In this document: piece after piece, positions 11,916 to 21,600 of the stretch
How the letters are laid out: each line of letters starts with the position of its first letter
Position numbering within the stretch: the first letter of the stretch is position 1
Assembly (NCBI RefSeq): GCF_017654505.1
Contig: NC_054537.1
Span: forward strand, 314,994-378,993
From: Polyodon spathula
Taxonomy: Eukaryota > Chordata > Actinopteri > Acipenseriformes > Polyodontidae
Direction of reading: 5' to 3'
Length of the DNA stretch: 64,000 nt
Program-made: the position numbers and the translations under genes
The notes under the pieces: generated by a model
Told to the model about the DNA's origin: nothing
Database searches by the model: none
Seen by the model: the letters and a program-made list of their open reading frames with translations, nothing else

Positions 11916-12502
11916 TGTGAGGCGAGAGTGTATTAAATGGAATGTCCAGACAGTAATTTATGTGTACAGAAATAAAATAATTTATTTTTATTTTCTATAC
12001 ACAACAAAAAGGATTAAATAACAAACAAAAAAACAAAATGGTGTGAGGGAAGGAGTGCAGGGGTGAAATCCAAAACAAACTGATGACACGTCTTTAATTT
12101 GTCTTCGTCGTGACCATAAACAAAAAAAAGACAAAAGAAATGTTAGTATTTCAAAAAAATCCCGCTGCACAAAACCAGTCTCTCCCTCCACCCGTTACTC
12201 CTCCTACTTTTACTTTCGGACCAACCCCGAACACAGTAGTACGTTCCCTTTAGTATGTAATGTCCCGCCTCTGTAGTCAGTGGAACACCAATCCCCAACC
12301 GACACGTGTCCTTATCCTTCACTTGACTCCAGTGGCTGGAATTTACATACTCGTACTTCCGCCCCTCACCAAGGTGCCGCCCCTCAAAAGATGACTTTTG
12401 CCATGGTCACGAGATCTTGGTAAGGGAAGTCCCGAGTTGGTTTGATGCCACCTACTGTCGGGAGGCTGAATCACAGACCGAAAACCCCTTTGACTCATCA
12501 CA
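11916..12502 (-). repeat. 3' LTR of the Gmr1-type element
   Basis: 587 bp bounded by TGTGAGGCG on the left and CATCACA on the right, so the ends form a short inverted repeat. It differs from the other LTR (591 bp) at roughly a dozen positions and a few small indels by eye, suggesting a fairly recent insertion. The stop of the gag-pol frame lies about 50 bp inside this LTR. Confidence 0.92.
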
Positions 12503-15500
12503 TATCCCACCCCTCAGAGTGGAGCCGAAGGAACACTCGGAAACCTCTAACCCTTCCCTTTTACCTCCCTCCCGGGAAAAAAAATCAGCATTTTGATGTA
12601 ACTTACCCGCACGATACCTTATTTGAAAGGCGAAGGGTTGGAGCGCCAGGTACCACCGCGTAATCCTAGCGTTTGAATCCTTCATCGTGTCTAACCACTT
12701 TAAAGAAGCGTGATCTGTGATGAGTACAAAGGGTCGTCCCAGAAGATAGTATTTTAAAGATTCCACTGCCCATTTCACTGCCAGGCATTCTTTCTCCACT
12801 ACCGAATACCTCTGTTCTCTGGGCAGTAACTTCCGACTGATGTATAGTATCGGGTGTTCTATACCATCTCTCTCCTGGGACAGAACCGCCCCCAGACCAG
12901 TCTGCGATGCATCTGTCTGCAGGACGAACTCTCGGCTGAAATCCGGGCTTATTAATGCTGGGGCCTGACTCAAATTAGTTTTAATAGATTCAAAGGCTGT
13001 CTGACACTCTGCACTCCACTTAACTTTATTTGGAGCGTTCTTTTTAGTGAGATCAGTGAGAGGGGCGGCTATAGTGGAAAAGTGTGGAATAAAGCGGCGG
13101 TAATAACCAGCCAACCCTAACAGTGATCTCACCTGGGTTTTCGTGGTAGGTACCGGTGAATCCAACAAAGCCTGGACTTTTGAAACCAACGGTTTCACTC
13201 TACCCTTACCCATTATGAAACCTAAATATTTAGTTTCTTCTTTTCCAATAGCGCACTTTGCCATGTTCGCTGTGAGCCCCGCCCTCCTCAGAGACTGTAA
13301 GACGGCTTCTAATCTAGTCAAATGTTCTCTCCAGGAAGAACTATAAATGACTACATCATCGATATACGCAGCTGCATACTCTCGATGAGGTTGTAAAACC
13401 CTGTCCATTAGTCTCTGAAAAGTAGCAGGCGCTCCATGAAGTCCGAACGGCATAGTACAAAATTGAAAAAGACCCTCTGGGGTTGAAAATGCCGTTTTCT
13501 CACGAGAGGCTTTCGTTAATGGAATTTGCCAATATCCTTTCGTCAGATCCAGAGTTGAAATAAACCGAGCTTGCCCCAGTTTGTCTAAGAGTTCATCTAC
13601 TCGAGGCATGGGATATGCATCAAACTTGGAGATAGCATTCACCCTCCTAAAATCGATACATAATCGTAGTGACCCATCTGGCTTGTCTATTGGTACTATT
13701 GGGCTACACCACTCACTTCGGGAAGGTTCAATTACCCCAAGTTTCAACATACACTCCACCTCCCTTCGAACAGAATCTCTCCGACTCTCTGGAATGCGAT
13801 ACGGTCTCTGTCTAACTCTTAGACCTGGCGGAGTGATAATAGCATGTTCGATCAAATGCGTTCTTCCAGGCACGTTAGAAAACACATCACTGAACATTTT
13901 AATTAGATTGCTTACCTCTTCACGCTGATCAGGAGTTAATTGTTCCCCCATCGGGACCTCAATTGCTGACTCTGACTCAATTGAGGGTCCAAAATCCTCT
14001 CCCTCCTGTACAGGAGATATAAAATGGACTTCCCGTTCTTTCCACGGTTTCAGGAGATTAACATGATAAATTTGACTTTCTTTCCGACGCCCAGGCTGTC
14101 GGATCTCATAATTGACTTTACCAATTGCTCGAATAACCTGAAAGGGACCCTGCCATTTAGCAAACAACTTAGATTCCGATGAGGGCAACAATAACAACAC
14201 TTTATCTCCAGGTCGAAAGTTCCGAATTCTTGCATTTTTATTGTAGCTTTGTTGCTGCTTCTGCTGTGCCGCTTTGAGATTGTCATGTGCCAATCGACCG
14301 ACTAATTCTAAGCGATCGCGTAACTGCAACACGTATTTTACTACATTTTTAGACTCCTTTGACTGTTCTTCCCAGCCTTCTCTTATGAGATCCAAGATAC
14401 CCCGCGGCTGCCGACCGTACAAGAGCTCAAACGGGGAAAACCCCGTTGAGGATTGTGGTACCTCGCGAACTGCAAAGAGCAAGTAGGGAAGCAGTTTAGC
14501 CCAATTGCGTTTTTCTTGATCTACAAAGCGGCGCAACATATTTTTCAAAGTCTGATTAAATCGTTCAACAAGCCCATCCGTTTGTGGATGAAAAACTGAG
14601 GTTCTAATTGAACGAATTTTCAATAATTTATATAGTTGCTGAATACAGTCTGACATAAAATTAGTGCCCTGATCAGTGAGAATTTCTTTCGGGATTCCCA
14701 CCCTAGAGAATATTTTTACCAATTCATTCGCTACAGCTATTGCATTCATAGAGCGTAAGGGAACAGCTTCTGGATATCTCGTTGCGTAGTCCACTACTAC
14801 TAAAATATACCGATATCCTGACTCTGTTCCCTCCAGAGGGCCTACTAAATCTACACCAATCCTTTCAAACGGTACCCCAATAATTGGAAGTGGAACCAGA
14901 GGTGCGGGGCGAACTGACTTAGGGGCAGCTAATTGACATTCAGGACACTCCGATACATACTTCCGCACAAGACCATAAACCCCAGGCCAAAAAAACCGGG
15001 CCAGAATTCGTTCCTGAGTCTTTTCAGTTCCCAAATGACCTGAAAATGGAATGTCATGCGCCAATCTCATGATTTCTGACTGAAAAGGCCTAGGAACCAA
15101 TAACTGTTTTACGAGCTGTCCCGTCCCGGGAGCCCGGGTTATTCTATATAATAAGTGCCCAGATACAGAAAAATGCGGAAATACCACCGGTTGTCCTTCC
15201 TGCATATCCTTCCCCTCGATATATCTAACCCGTTTCCAAGCATACTGTAACGTGGGATCATTTTGTTGTTCATATCCCAAGTCAATATCTCGGTCCCAAT
15301 GGTTAGGTACACAGAGAGGAGTGTCTTTTATTACATGACCTTCCACCTCAGTAACCTCGCAGCCCCGGTTACACTGAATACCTACTCCCTTTCCTTGCCG
15401 TTTCAGCGATTGGTTTACTTTTGTGTCAGACCCCTCCCCTTGTCGTCTCAGAGTTCCCTCATATTTTTCCACCCGACGCTCTCTTTTTGTTTTTCTTGGG

Positions 15501-16858
15501 CGGATTTTAGGGTTAAACAGGTCGGATTGCAACGGAAAAATCTCGCCAATTGTTTTCTCCTGTTGCTTTAATTGTCCCCTGGTAGAAACTAAGACCATTT
15601 CCCGACCTAAAATACGATCAAAAAACGGCCAGTCTCTTCCCAGGAGAACAGGGTATGGTAAACATTGCGCTACAGCCACTTTAACGCAAGCTGAATAATC
15701 ACCTACAATAAGTCTAACTTTAGTGGTGGGATAAACCCGAGTTTCTCCATGAATACAGGAGATAGCCACTTTACCCTGTGGCTCCCAGGCTACCCCATCC
15801 AAGAGAGCTTGCCGAATCAATGTTTGTGCACACCCAGAGTCCGCAAATGCGTAAGTACTCTTTCCCCCGACCTGTACTCTTAACTGATAAGGGCCCTCCC
15901 GACATTCCCCAGTGTTCCTACCTGTTACTGCTGACCAGGATCTTGTCGCCAGGTCCACCTTTATTACTGGACAATTCCTGGCAATGTGTCCAGGCTCATT
16001 ACATTGGTAGCACACTTGGTTAGGAGGCATCAACGGAGTTAATCTGTCCTGCGAGTCCGCGACCGGCAGGTTAGGGGGATTCTCTCTCGCCCAGGATGGG
16101 GCTAACCTCGACCTCCATGGTCTGAAGGTCCGGTTACCCCCTCTGGGCTTCATTGGTTGGTTGGTCCGAGTTAGTTTAGGGGCAGGAGTGGGGTCTGACC
16201 CGGCACCTTCGTTTGCGTCTTCGTAGGCCTCCGCCAGGAGGAGGGCATCCTCGAGAGTGGTAGGTCTATTCCTCTTAATCCACTCTCGATTCCCTGGCGG
16301 TAGTATAGACGCAAACTGTTCTATAACTATTTTCTGCACCAGTTCTTGGGGTGTATGTTCTTCTGGCCGCAGCCACCGGGTGCACTGATCTAAAAGATAT
16401 TGTCCCGCAACCCGGGGCCGCATCCCCTTGGACAGCTGGTATTCCCGAAAACGGCGCCGGTATGTTTCCTCCGTGATCCCGAGGCGTGAGAGAATGGCTT
16501 CTTTAACTTTAACATAGTCCCCTGCATTCGTGGCCGTCAGGGCTCGATACGCTGCCTGAGCTTCCCCTGTCAGGCAGGGTGCCAATTTCATGGCCCAGTG
16601 TTCCCTAGGCCACTCTGCAGCCTCTGCCACTCTCTCAAAAGTAATCAAGAAAGCCTCGGGATCATCTTCCGAGGTCATCTTCTGAAGATTAGGCTGAGCT
16701 GCAAACATCCGGGCAACCGCTCTCTCTGATGTTGATATTGATAGTTTTTCTACCAGCTGTCCCAAGAACTGGGCGAGCTGTTCCAGGTGCCGTGTCTCTC
16801 TCTCCTCTCGCTTCTCCTCCTGCTCCCTAAACATTGTCAAAACTGTAGCTGGATCCAT
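12452..16858 (-). CDS. Gag-Pol polyprotein of the Gmr1-type element
   Basis: One 1468-codon frame. The first ATG is at 16858; the open frame starts six codons earlier at a GTG inside the primer-binding region. Gag (about 1-300) carries a SCAN-like segment (about 133-209: QCTRWLRPEEHT, ILPPGNREW) and a CCHC knuckle CYQCNEPGHIARNC (about 281-297). The aspartic protease has FADSGCAQT (about 338). The integrase follows: H2C2 zinc site (about 600-641, HDIPFSGHLG...CPEC), then the D,D,E core (VDLVGP, TDQGTNF, VERFNQT) and GPF. Only then come the reverse transcriptase with AAYIDDVVIYS (about 1166) and RNase H (QTDASQTGLG, about 1317; TDHASLKWL). No frameshift separates gag and pol. All catalytic motifs I looked for are present, so it could be autonomous. 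Confidence 0.93.
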   Translation of the reverse strand: MDPATVLTMFREQEEKREERETRHLEQLAQFLGQLVEKLSISTSERAVARMFAAQPNLQKMTSEDDPEAFLITFERVAEAAEWPREHWAMKLAPCLTGEAQAAYRALTATNAGDYVKVKEAILSRLGITEETYRRRFREYQLSKGMRPRVAGQYLLDQCTRWLRPEEHTPQELVQKIVIEQFASILPPGNREWIKRNRPTTLEDALLLAEAYEDANEGAGSDPTPAPKLTRTNQPMKPRGGNRTFRPWRSRLAPSWARENPPNLPVADSQDRLTPLMPPNQVCYQCNEPGHIARNCPVIKVDLATRSWSAVTGRNTGECREGPYQLRVQVGGKSTYAFADSGCAQTLIRQALLDGVAWEPQGKVAISCIHGETRVYPTTKVRLIVGDYSACVKVAVAQCLPYPVLLGRDWPFFDRILGREMVLVSTRGQLKQQEKTIGEIFPLQSDLFNPKIRPRKTKRERRVEKYEGTLRRQGEGSDTKVNQSLKRQGKGVGIQCNRGCEVTEVEGHVIKDTPLCVPNHWDRDIDLGYEQQNDPTLQYAWKRVRYIEGKDMQEGQPVVFPHFSVSGHLLYRITRAPGTGQLVKQLLVPRPFQSEIMRLAHDIPFSGHLGTEKTQERILARFFWPGVYGLVRKYVSECPECQLAAPKSVRPAPLVPLPIIGVPFERIGVDLVGPLEGTESGYRYILVVVDYATRYPEAVPLRSMNAIAVANELVKIFSRVGIPKEILTDQGTNFMSDCIQQLYKLLKIRSIRTSVFHPQTDGLVERFNQTLKNMLRRFVDQEKRNWAKLLPYLLFAVREVPQSSTGFSPFELLYGRQPRGILDLIREGWEEQSKESKNVVKYVLQLRDRLELVGRLAHDNLKAAQQKQQQSYNKNARIRNFRPGDKVLLLLPSSESKLFAKWQGPFQVIRAIGKVNYEIRQPGRRKESQIYHVNLLKPWKEREVHFISPVQEGEDFGPSIESESAIEVPMGEQLTPDQREEVSNLIKMFSDVFSNVPGRTHLIEHAIITPPGLRVRQRPYRIPESRRDSVRREVECMLKLGVIEPSRSEWCSPIVPIDKPDGSLRLCIDFRRVNAISKFDAYPMPRVDELLDKLGQARFISTLDLTKGYWQIPLTKASREKTAFSTPEGLFQFCTMPFGLHGAPATFQRLMDRVLQPHREYAAAYIDDVVIYSSSWREHLTRLEAVLQSLRRAGLTANMAKCAIGKEETKYLGFIMGKGRVKPLVSKVQALLDSPVPTTKTQVRSLLGLAGYYRRFIPHFSTIAAPLTDLTKKNAPNKVKWSAECQTAFESIKTNLSQAPALISPDFSREFVLQTDASQTGLGAVLSQERDGIEHPILYISRKLLPREQRYSVVEKECLAVKWAVESLKYYLLGRPFVLITDHASLKWLDTMKDSNARITRWYLALQPFAFQIRYRAGKLHQNADFFSREGGKREGLEVSECSFGSTLRGGICDESKGFSVCDSASRQ

Positions 16859-16877
16859 TTTCACTTCTGACACCACG

Positions 16878-17468
16878 TGTGAGGCGAGAGTGTATTAAAT
16901 GGAATGTCCAGACAGTAATTTATGTGTACAGAAATAAAATAATTTATTTTTATTTTCTATACACAACAAAAAGGATTAAATAACAAAAAAAAAACAAAAT
17001 GGTGTGAGGGAAGGAGTGCAGGGGTGAAATCCAAAACAAACCGTGATGACTCGTCTTTAATTGTCTTCGTGGCGACCCATACATAAACAAAAAAAAGACA
17101 AAAGAAATGTTAGTATTTCAAAAAAATCCCGCTGCACAAAACCAGTCTCTCCCTTCACCCGTTACTCCTCCTACTTTTACTTTCGGACCAACCCCGAACA
17201 CAGTAGTACGTTCCCTTTAGTATGTAATGTCCCGCCTCTGTAGTCAGTGGAACACCAATCCCCAACTGACACGTGTCCTTATCCTTCACTTGACTCCAGT
17301 GGCTGGAATTTACATACTCGTACTTCCGCCCCTCACCAAGGTGCCGCCCCTCAAAAGATGACTTTTGCCATGGTCACGAGATCTTGGTAAGGGAAGTCCC
17401 GAGTTGGTTTGATGCCACCTACTGTCGGGAGGCTGAATCACAGACCGAAAACCCTTTGACTCATCACA
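16878..17468 (-). repeat. 5' LTR of the Gmr1-type element
   Basis: 591 bp, same boundaries as the copy at 11916-12502. In element orientation it lies upstream of gag-pol and should carry promoter and polyadenylation signals. It is followed on the + strand by 20 bases (17469-17488) that look like a diverged second copy of its own terminal 20 bases (ACCCTTTTGACTTATCA against ACCCTTTGACTCATCA). Confidence 0.92.
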
Positions 17469-18123
17469 ACCCTTTTGACTTATCATTGCCAGAATCTAAA
17501 TCATTAATGTAGATTAGGAATAGCAGAGGACCTAATACTGATCCCTGTGGTACACCACTGGTTACCACACTCCATTCTGAGGTTTCTCCTCTAATCAGTA
17601 CTTTCTGTTTTCTACATGTTAACCACTCCCTAATCCATGTACATGTGTTTCCTTGAATCCCTACTGCGTTCAGTTTGAGAATTAATCTTTTATGTGGGAC
17701 TTTGTCAAAAGCTTTCTGGAAATCTAAATAAACCATGTCGTATGCTTTGCAATTATCCATTATCGATGTTGCATCCTCAAAAAAATCAAGCAGATTAGTT
17801 AGACACGATCTCCCTTTCCTAAAACCATGCTGACTGTCTCCCAGGATACTGTTACCATATAGGTAATTGTCCATTTTGTATCTTATTATAGTTTCCATAA
17901 GTTTACATATAATAGAAGTCAGGCTTATTGGTTTGTAGTTACCTGGTTCAGTTTTGTTTCCCTTTTTGTGGATCGGTATTACGTTTGCAATTTTCCAGTC
18001 TGTTGGTACCACCCCTGTGTCAAGAGACTGTTGCATGATCTTGGTTAGCGGTTTGTAAATAACTTCTTTCATTTCTTTGAGTACTACTGGGAGGATCTCA
18101 TCTGGTCCAGGGGATTTGTTTGT

Positions 18124-18721
18124 ACCTGGAGAACCGCTAATCCAGTTCTCATGAAACTTCATATTAACATTAATTAGTTATTGAGAGGATCAGATTCTGG
18201 TAATAAAACGGGTATTACACTTCACCTATTTGAAAGTAGGATTTTGACATGTCTGCGGTGCATTTTTTTAATGTAATTTGCTTTGTGTTATTGTGCAATG
18301 CTTGTGTATATGGTATAACAATGTGATAATATAATAATATTTTTTTGAATGCAGATTTACTGCTAAACACAGCGTTGTATGCTAATGGCAGGATTACAAT
18401 ATGGTGTTACTCAAGACAATCCCATTGTGACTGAACCTTTCAGAAATGACTGGGTCTGTGTTTAGCTCCATTCTGATGCATTCCGGGTGCCTGATTGAGC
18501 AGGGCTACAGGGGGAGTGTTTATGAAAGGACTGGCAGGCTCCAAGCAAGGATCACTCTGGCATTTACATGCAGGTATAAAAATGAAAATGAGGGTTAGAT
18601 ATGCGGTTTTAATTTGAGATGCTCTGCATGCTCTTTTCGTAGTTGTCGTGGTTACGCAAAGCAATGCTGTTTGGTTGATTTAATCATTAGAGAGTTGTAA
18701 CGCGTGTGTGTGTGTTTTCAT
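18124..18721. other. no recognisable feature
   Basis: About 600 bp of AT-rich sequence between the CR1 break and a long hairpin. Part of it (near 18270-18320) resembles the stretch near 1390-1445, so an undefined interspersed repeat is possible. No gene seen. Confidence 0.4.
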
Positions 18722-18870
18722 CATGTAGTGAATGTCACTTCACTTGAGGGTACAGGCAGGGCAGTTATGGGCCCTGTTTTGAGGCAAAGGCAAAGAGGCA
18801 AAAAATGCCTCAAAACAGGGCCCATAACTGCCCTGCCTGTACCCTCAAGTGAAGTGACATTCACTACATG
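18722..18870. repeat. perfect inverted repeat, 65-bp arms, 19-nt loop
   Basis: The left arm 18722-18786 is the exact reverse complement of 18806-18870. The loop 18787-18805 is purine-rich (AAGGCAAAGAGGCAAAAAA). The arms begin CATGTAGTGAATGTCAC and turn around at TTTTGAGGCA. Transcribed from either strand it would fold into a 65-bp perfect hairpin. It has no coding sequence. It may be a small foldback element or a recent inverted duplication. Confidence 0.95.
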
Positions 18871-19364
18871 TTGTAAGAATGCCCTGAAGCTACTCCCAAC
18901 AGTTATAAGTGAGTAGCAGTCAAAGCTTTGAAATCAGTATTTTTTGCAAGCTTCGCAGACACATTCTCCCCCTGTGTGTCTGGAGTTAGCCGCTGTTTAG
19001 TATGCAAAACGCATAGAATGAACATTGGAACAAACAGTGCTAGACTGACACCAGGCCACTTTGAATCTGCACAAAATAAGGACTTTAGGAATAGGTAACA
19101 TAACATCTCCTTTCAATGATGTGTTACCCACAATCCCTCTGGAGCCCCAGGTAATGCTGTCACATGGACAGCAGAAACATGCGTCTCTCAGCATGCCCTT
19201 GTGGGAACACACACAGCACCTTTTTTATGGCTTGGCTTTTCTCCCAGACTGTGGCAGTGTTCGAATAGAATGCCAAGTGCTAAGCCTTGTCGTTGTTTCT
19301 TTCAGTCTCTGGTATTTCTTGTGTACCAAACACAAGGCTGGAGATCACAGAGGTCTGAAATTGC
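18871..19364. other. no recognisable feature
   Basis: About 490 bp between the hairpin and a transposase remnant; only short unrecognised open frames on both strands. It may include the downstream end of the piggyBac-like element, but I could not find a terminal inverted repeat. Confidence 0.4.
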
Positions 19365-20115
19365 AGAAATGTGAGTGATTCTCTGGTGCCATAGTTAGAG
19401 ACACTACATGGGCATTGTGCAAAGAAATCTGGGCCACGTGAATGGCAAGCTTCTTATCCCATACCGTGGTCTTCCTTGAAGCATTGTACAGCGCCAGCAT
19501 CAGGTCTGGCCTATCCATGCCTCCCTTGTATTTATTGTAGTCCAGGACACACTTTGGCTTGTGTGTGTGTGTGTGTCTGTCCTCACCTCGCACAGGCACT
19601 GCTACAGTAGCCTCATCGTGGATTGTGTTTTTTTTGTCAGTGTATTTATCGGCCAGCAGCTCCTCACAGCTCGTTAATGCTGGCATTTTCCCGTCTGTGC
19701 AAGATATTGCTGAGCATACCGTTTGGTCTGGGTTACCAAATGTTCAAAAAATTCATCGGTGATAAACAACTGGAAAAAGTGAATTGGGGTAAACCCAGTT
19801 GGGTTCACAGTGCTGCCAGGTGTGCCAGAAAATTGTGTATTTGAGGCTAGATGATGTTAGGGGGGGTCCAGTGGTAGAATGGCTGAAATCTACCCCCTCT
19901 GTACAGGCCCACCTGCTGTACTTGGTCCAGGCAGGGGCTCAGGCTTAGTTTCCAGAGGCCTCTTCCTGGCCACAGATCTCCACACTGGAGGAAGTGTCAC
20001 TCGGCTCATATTCGGTCATCTGACATAAAATCACTCTCTGAGCCAGACTCTGTTAGGAGGTTAGCAACAGACTGTGCACTAAGGAGCCGTGTGACATTTC
20101 TTGACAAAATACCAT
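19345..20115 (-). pseudogene. piggyBac-like transposase remnant
   Basis: The - strand frame 19345-19686 resembles the C-terminal part of piggyBac/PGBD transposases: CVLDYNKYKGGMDRPDLMLA followed by KTTVWDKKLAIHV. Upstream on the - strand (about 19860-20115) an acidic, serine-rich stretch with LLTESGSESDFMSDD fits the N-terminal region, interrupted by stops. The catalytic middle is largely missing. It is a dead internally deleted copy. Confidence 0.7.
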
Positions 20116-20217
20116 CCACTGCCCAGTACAAATACATTTATTAAAAAAATGCAATAATAAAATGAGATTCTACACAATTATGTGTTTTGTGAGGGGAGTG
20201 GAGATAGTAACAACTAA

Positions 20218-20742
20218 TAATGGCCAAAATGGTTTAATTGATCAATTTAAAAAAAATATTCAGAGAAAAAAGACACTTTACAAGAGACCAAGAATAAAGT
20301 ACACAGAAAAAGTACTTGGAACTGCAAACTCAAATCAAAAAGGCAGTTAGAAAGGCCAGAGAGAGATAGAAATTAGCATTGCTAAGGGGACTAAAACCAA
20401 TTCCAAAAAGCTTTTCCGATATTATAATAGGAAAAGAACATTCAAAGAGCAGGTAAAATGTCTAAGAGATACAAATGGAAAAATCATTGATGAAGAGAAA
20501 AAAATAGCAAATATACTAAATTGTTACATTTCACAAGTTTTTACAAATGCCCCACATGTCGATCTATTCCTATCCAGTTTTAAATAACTTTAGCATAACT
20601 GAGGCAGAAGTGATAAAAGGACTAGGAGCTCTTAAAATAAACAAATCCCCTCAAAGTAATGAAAGAAGTTATTTACCGCTAACCAAGATCATGCAACGGT
20701 CTCTTAACACAGGGGTTGTACCGACAGACTGGAAAATTGCAA
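20218..20742 (+). mobile_element. CR1 fragment, + strand (left part of interrupted copy)
   Basis: Matches the linker and early RT region of the CR1 ORF2 (frame piece 20547-20852, VLNNFSITEAEVIKGLGALK) with several deletions and frameshifts. It stops after the codons for TDWKIANV and resumes at about 21601, after a - strand CR1 piece; about 450 bp of CR1 are missing at the interruption. Confidence 0.8.
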
Positions 20743-21600
20743 ACACAAGAACATATGAAAGTTTACAAATGAGAGGAGGCCATTCGGCCCATCTTGTTCG
20801 TTTGGTTGTTAGTAGCTTATTGATCCCAGAATCTCATCAAGCAGCTTCTTGAAGGATCCCTGGGTGTCAGCTTCAACAACATTACTGGGGAGTTGATTCC
20901 AGACCCTCACGATTCTCTGTGTAAAAAAGTGCTTCCTATTTTCTGTTCTGAATGCCCCTTTGTCTAATCTCCATTTGTGACCCCTGGTCCTTGTTTCCTT
21001 TTTTCAGGTCGAAAAAGTCCCTTGGGTCGACATTGTCAATACCTTTTAGAATTTTGAATGCTTCAATTAGATCGCCGCGTAGTCTTCTTTTCTTCAAGTA
21101 GACTGGTTCCCTTGTTATTTAAATGCAGTCCATCCCGTCTATACAGATAGTCCTCGTTGTAGAATGTGGTCCAGTGATCAAGATAGGCGAAGCCTTCCCA
21201 TGTGCACCACGTCTTCAGCCATGCGTTTAGATAAATTATTTCCAGCTGTCCATATGGTCCTTTGCAAGGTGCCGGTAGTATGCCAGAAAATACCACAGTT
21301 TTGATCTTGTCCTTTACTCCTGGATGTTGTTCCTTTCGTTCTCTTGTTGTTGGTTTTGCTCATCAAAATTTTGAAGTGACTGAAATTTGTTGGTTGTTTT
21401 GATTTCTGGTGGTTGTGTTTGACAAAGTTTCTTTTTCTCCCTGCTTCTGCCTACCTGAACCCAGCTGTTCTGACCTTCTATCTCCCTGGTGGCTTTCATT
21501 CTGTTAGGGGTGGTGCAGACTTCCATGAATTGTGGGTGTGCCAGCTTCTCGAGATCCTGTTGCTGTCTCATTTCTTCCAGCTTCATTTCTAGCATATGTA
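20743..21600 (-). mobile_element. internally deleted CR1, - strand, with ORF1 part
   Basis: The 3' end of CR1 begins at 20743 on the - strand, running through the conserved 3' UTR and RT C-terminus to about 21090. It then jumps to a region coding for the family's ORF1. The frames 21063-21296 and 21314-21595 (- strand) show a Q/E-rich N-terminal part and an SGNH-type esterase end (FSGILPAPCKGPYG, then RRDGLHLNNKG with the family's Asp and His). This joins 5' and 3' parts of one element with most of ORF2 deleted. ORF1 itself is broken between the two frames. Confidence 0.72.

Larger units (their letters stand above)
11916..17488 (-). mobile_element. Gmr1-type Ty3/gypsy LTR retrotransposon, intact
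   Basis: Two direct LTRs (11916-12502 and 16878-17468) flank one long - strand gag-pol frame. The LTRs start TGTGATGAG and end CTCACA in element orientation. The primer-binding region just inside the 5' LTR reads TGGTGTCAGAAGTG, and a purine-rich tract (GAGGGGTGGGATA) precedes the 3' LTR. The interrupted CR1 reads CCAG on both sides, giving a 4-bp target duplication if 20 extra bases (17469-17488) beyond the right LTR are counted as part of the insert. Pol order is protease, integrase, reverse transcriptase, RNase H, the hallmark of Gmr1-like elements. Confidence 0.92.
11096..18123 (-). mobile_element. 5'-truncated CR1, split by an LTR element
   Basis: The - strand CR1 3' end lies at 11096 and its 3' UTR and RT C-terminus run to 11915. 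The copy resumes at 17489 and continues through the RT core (frame 17464-18162) until it is truncated near 18123. The two halves join perfectly in the CR1 sequence once 11916-17488 is removed. The left half has deletions and stops, so the copy was dead before or after the interruption. It gives the target sequence for the Gmr1-type insertion. Confidence 0.88.
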
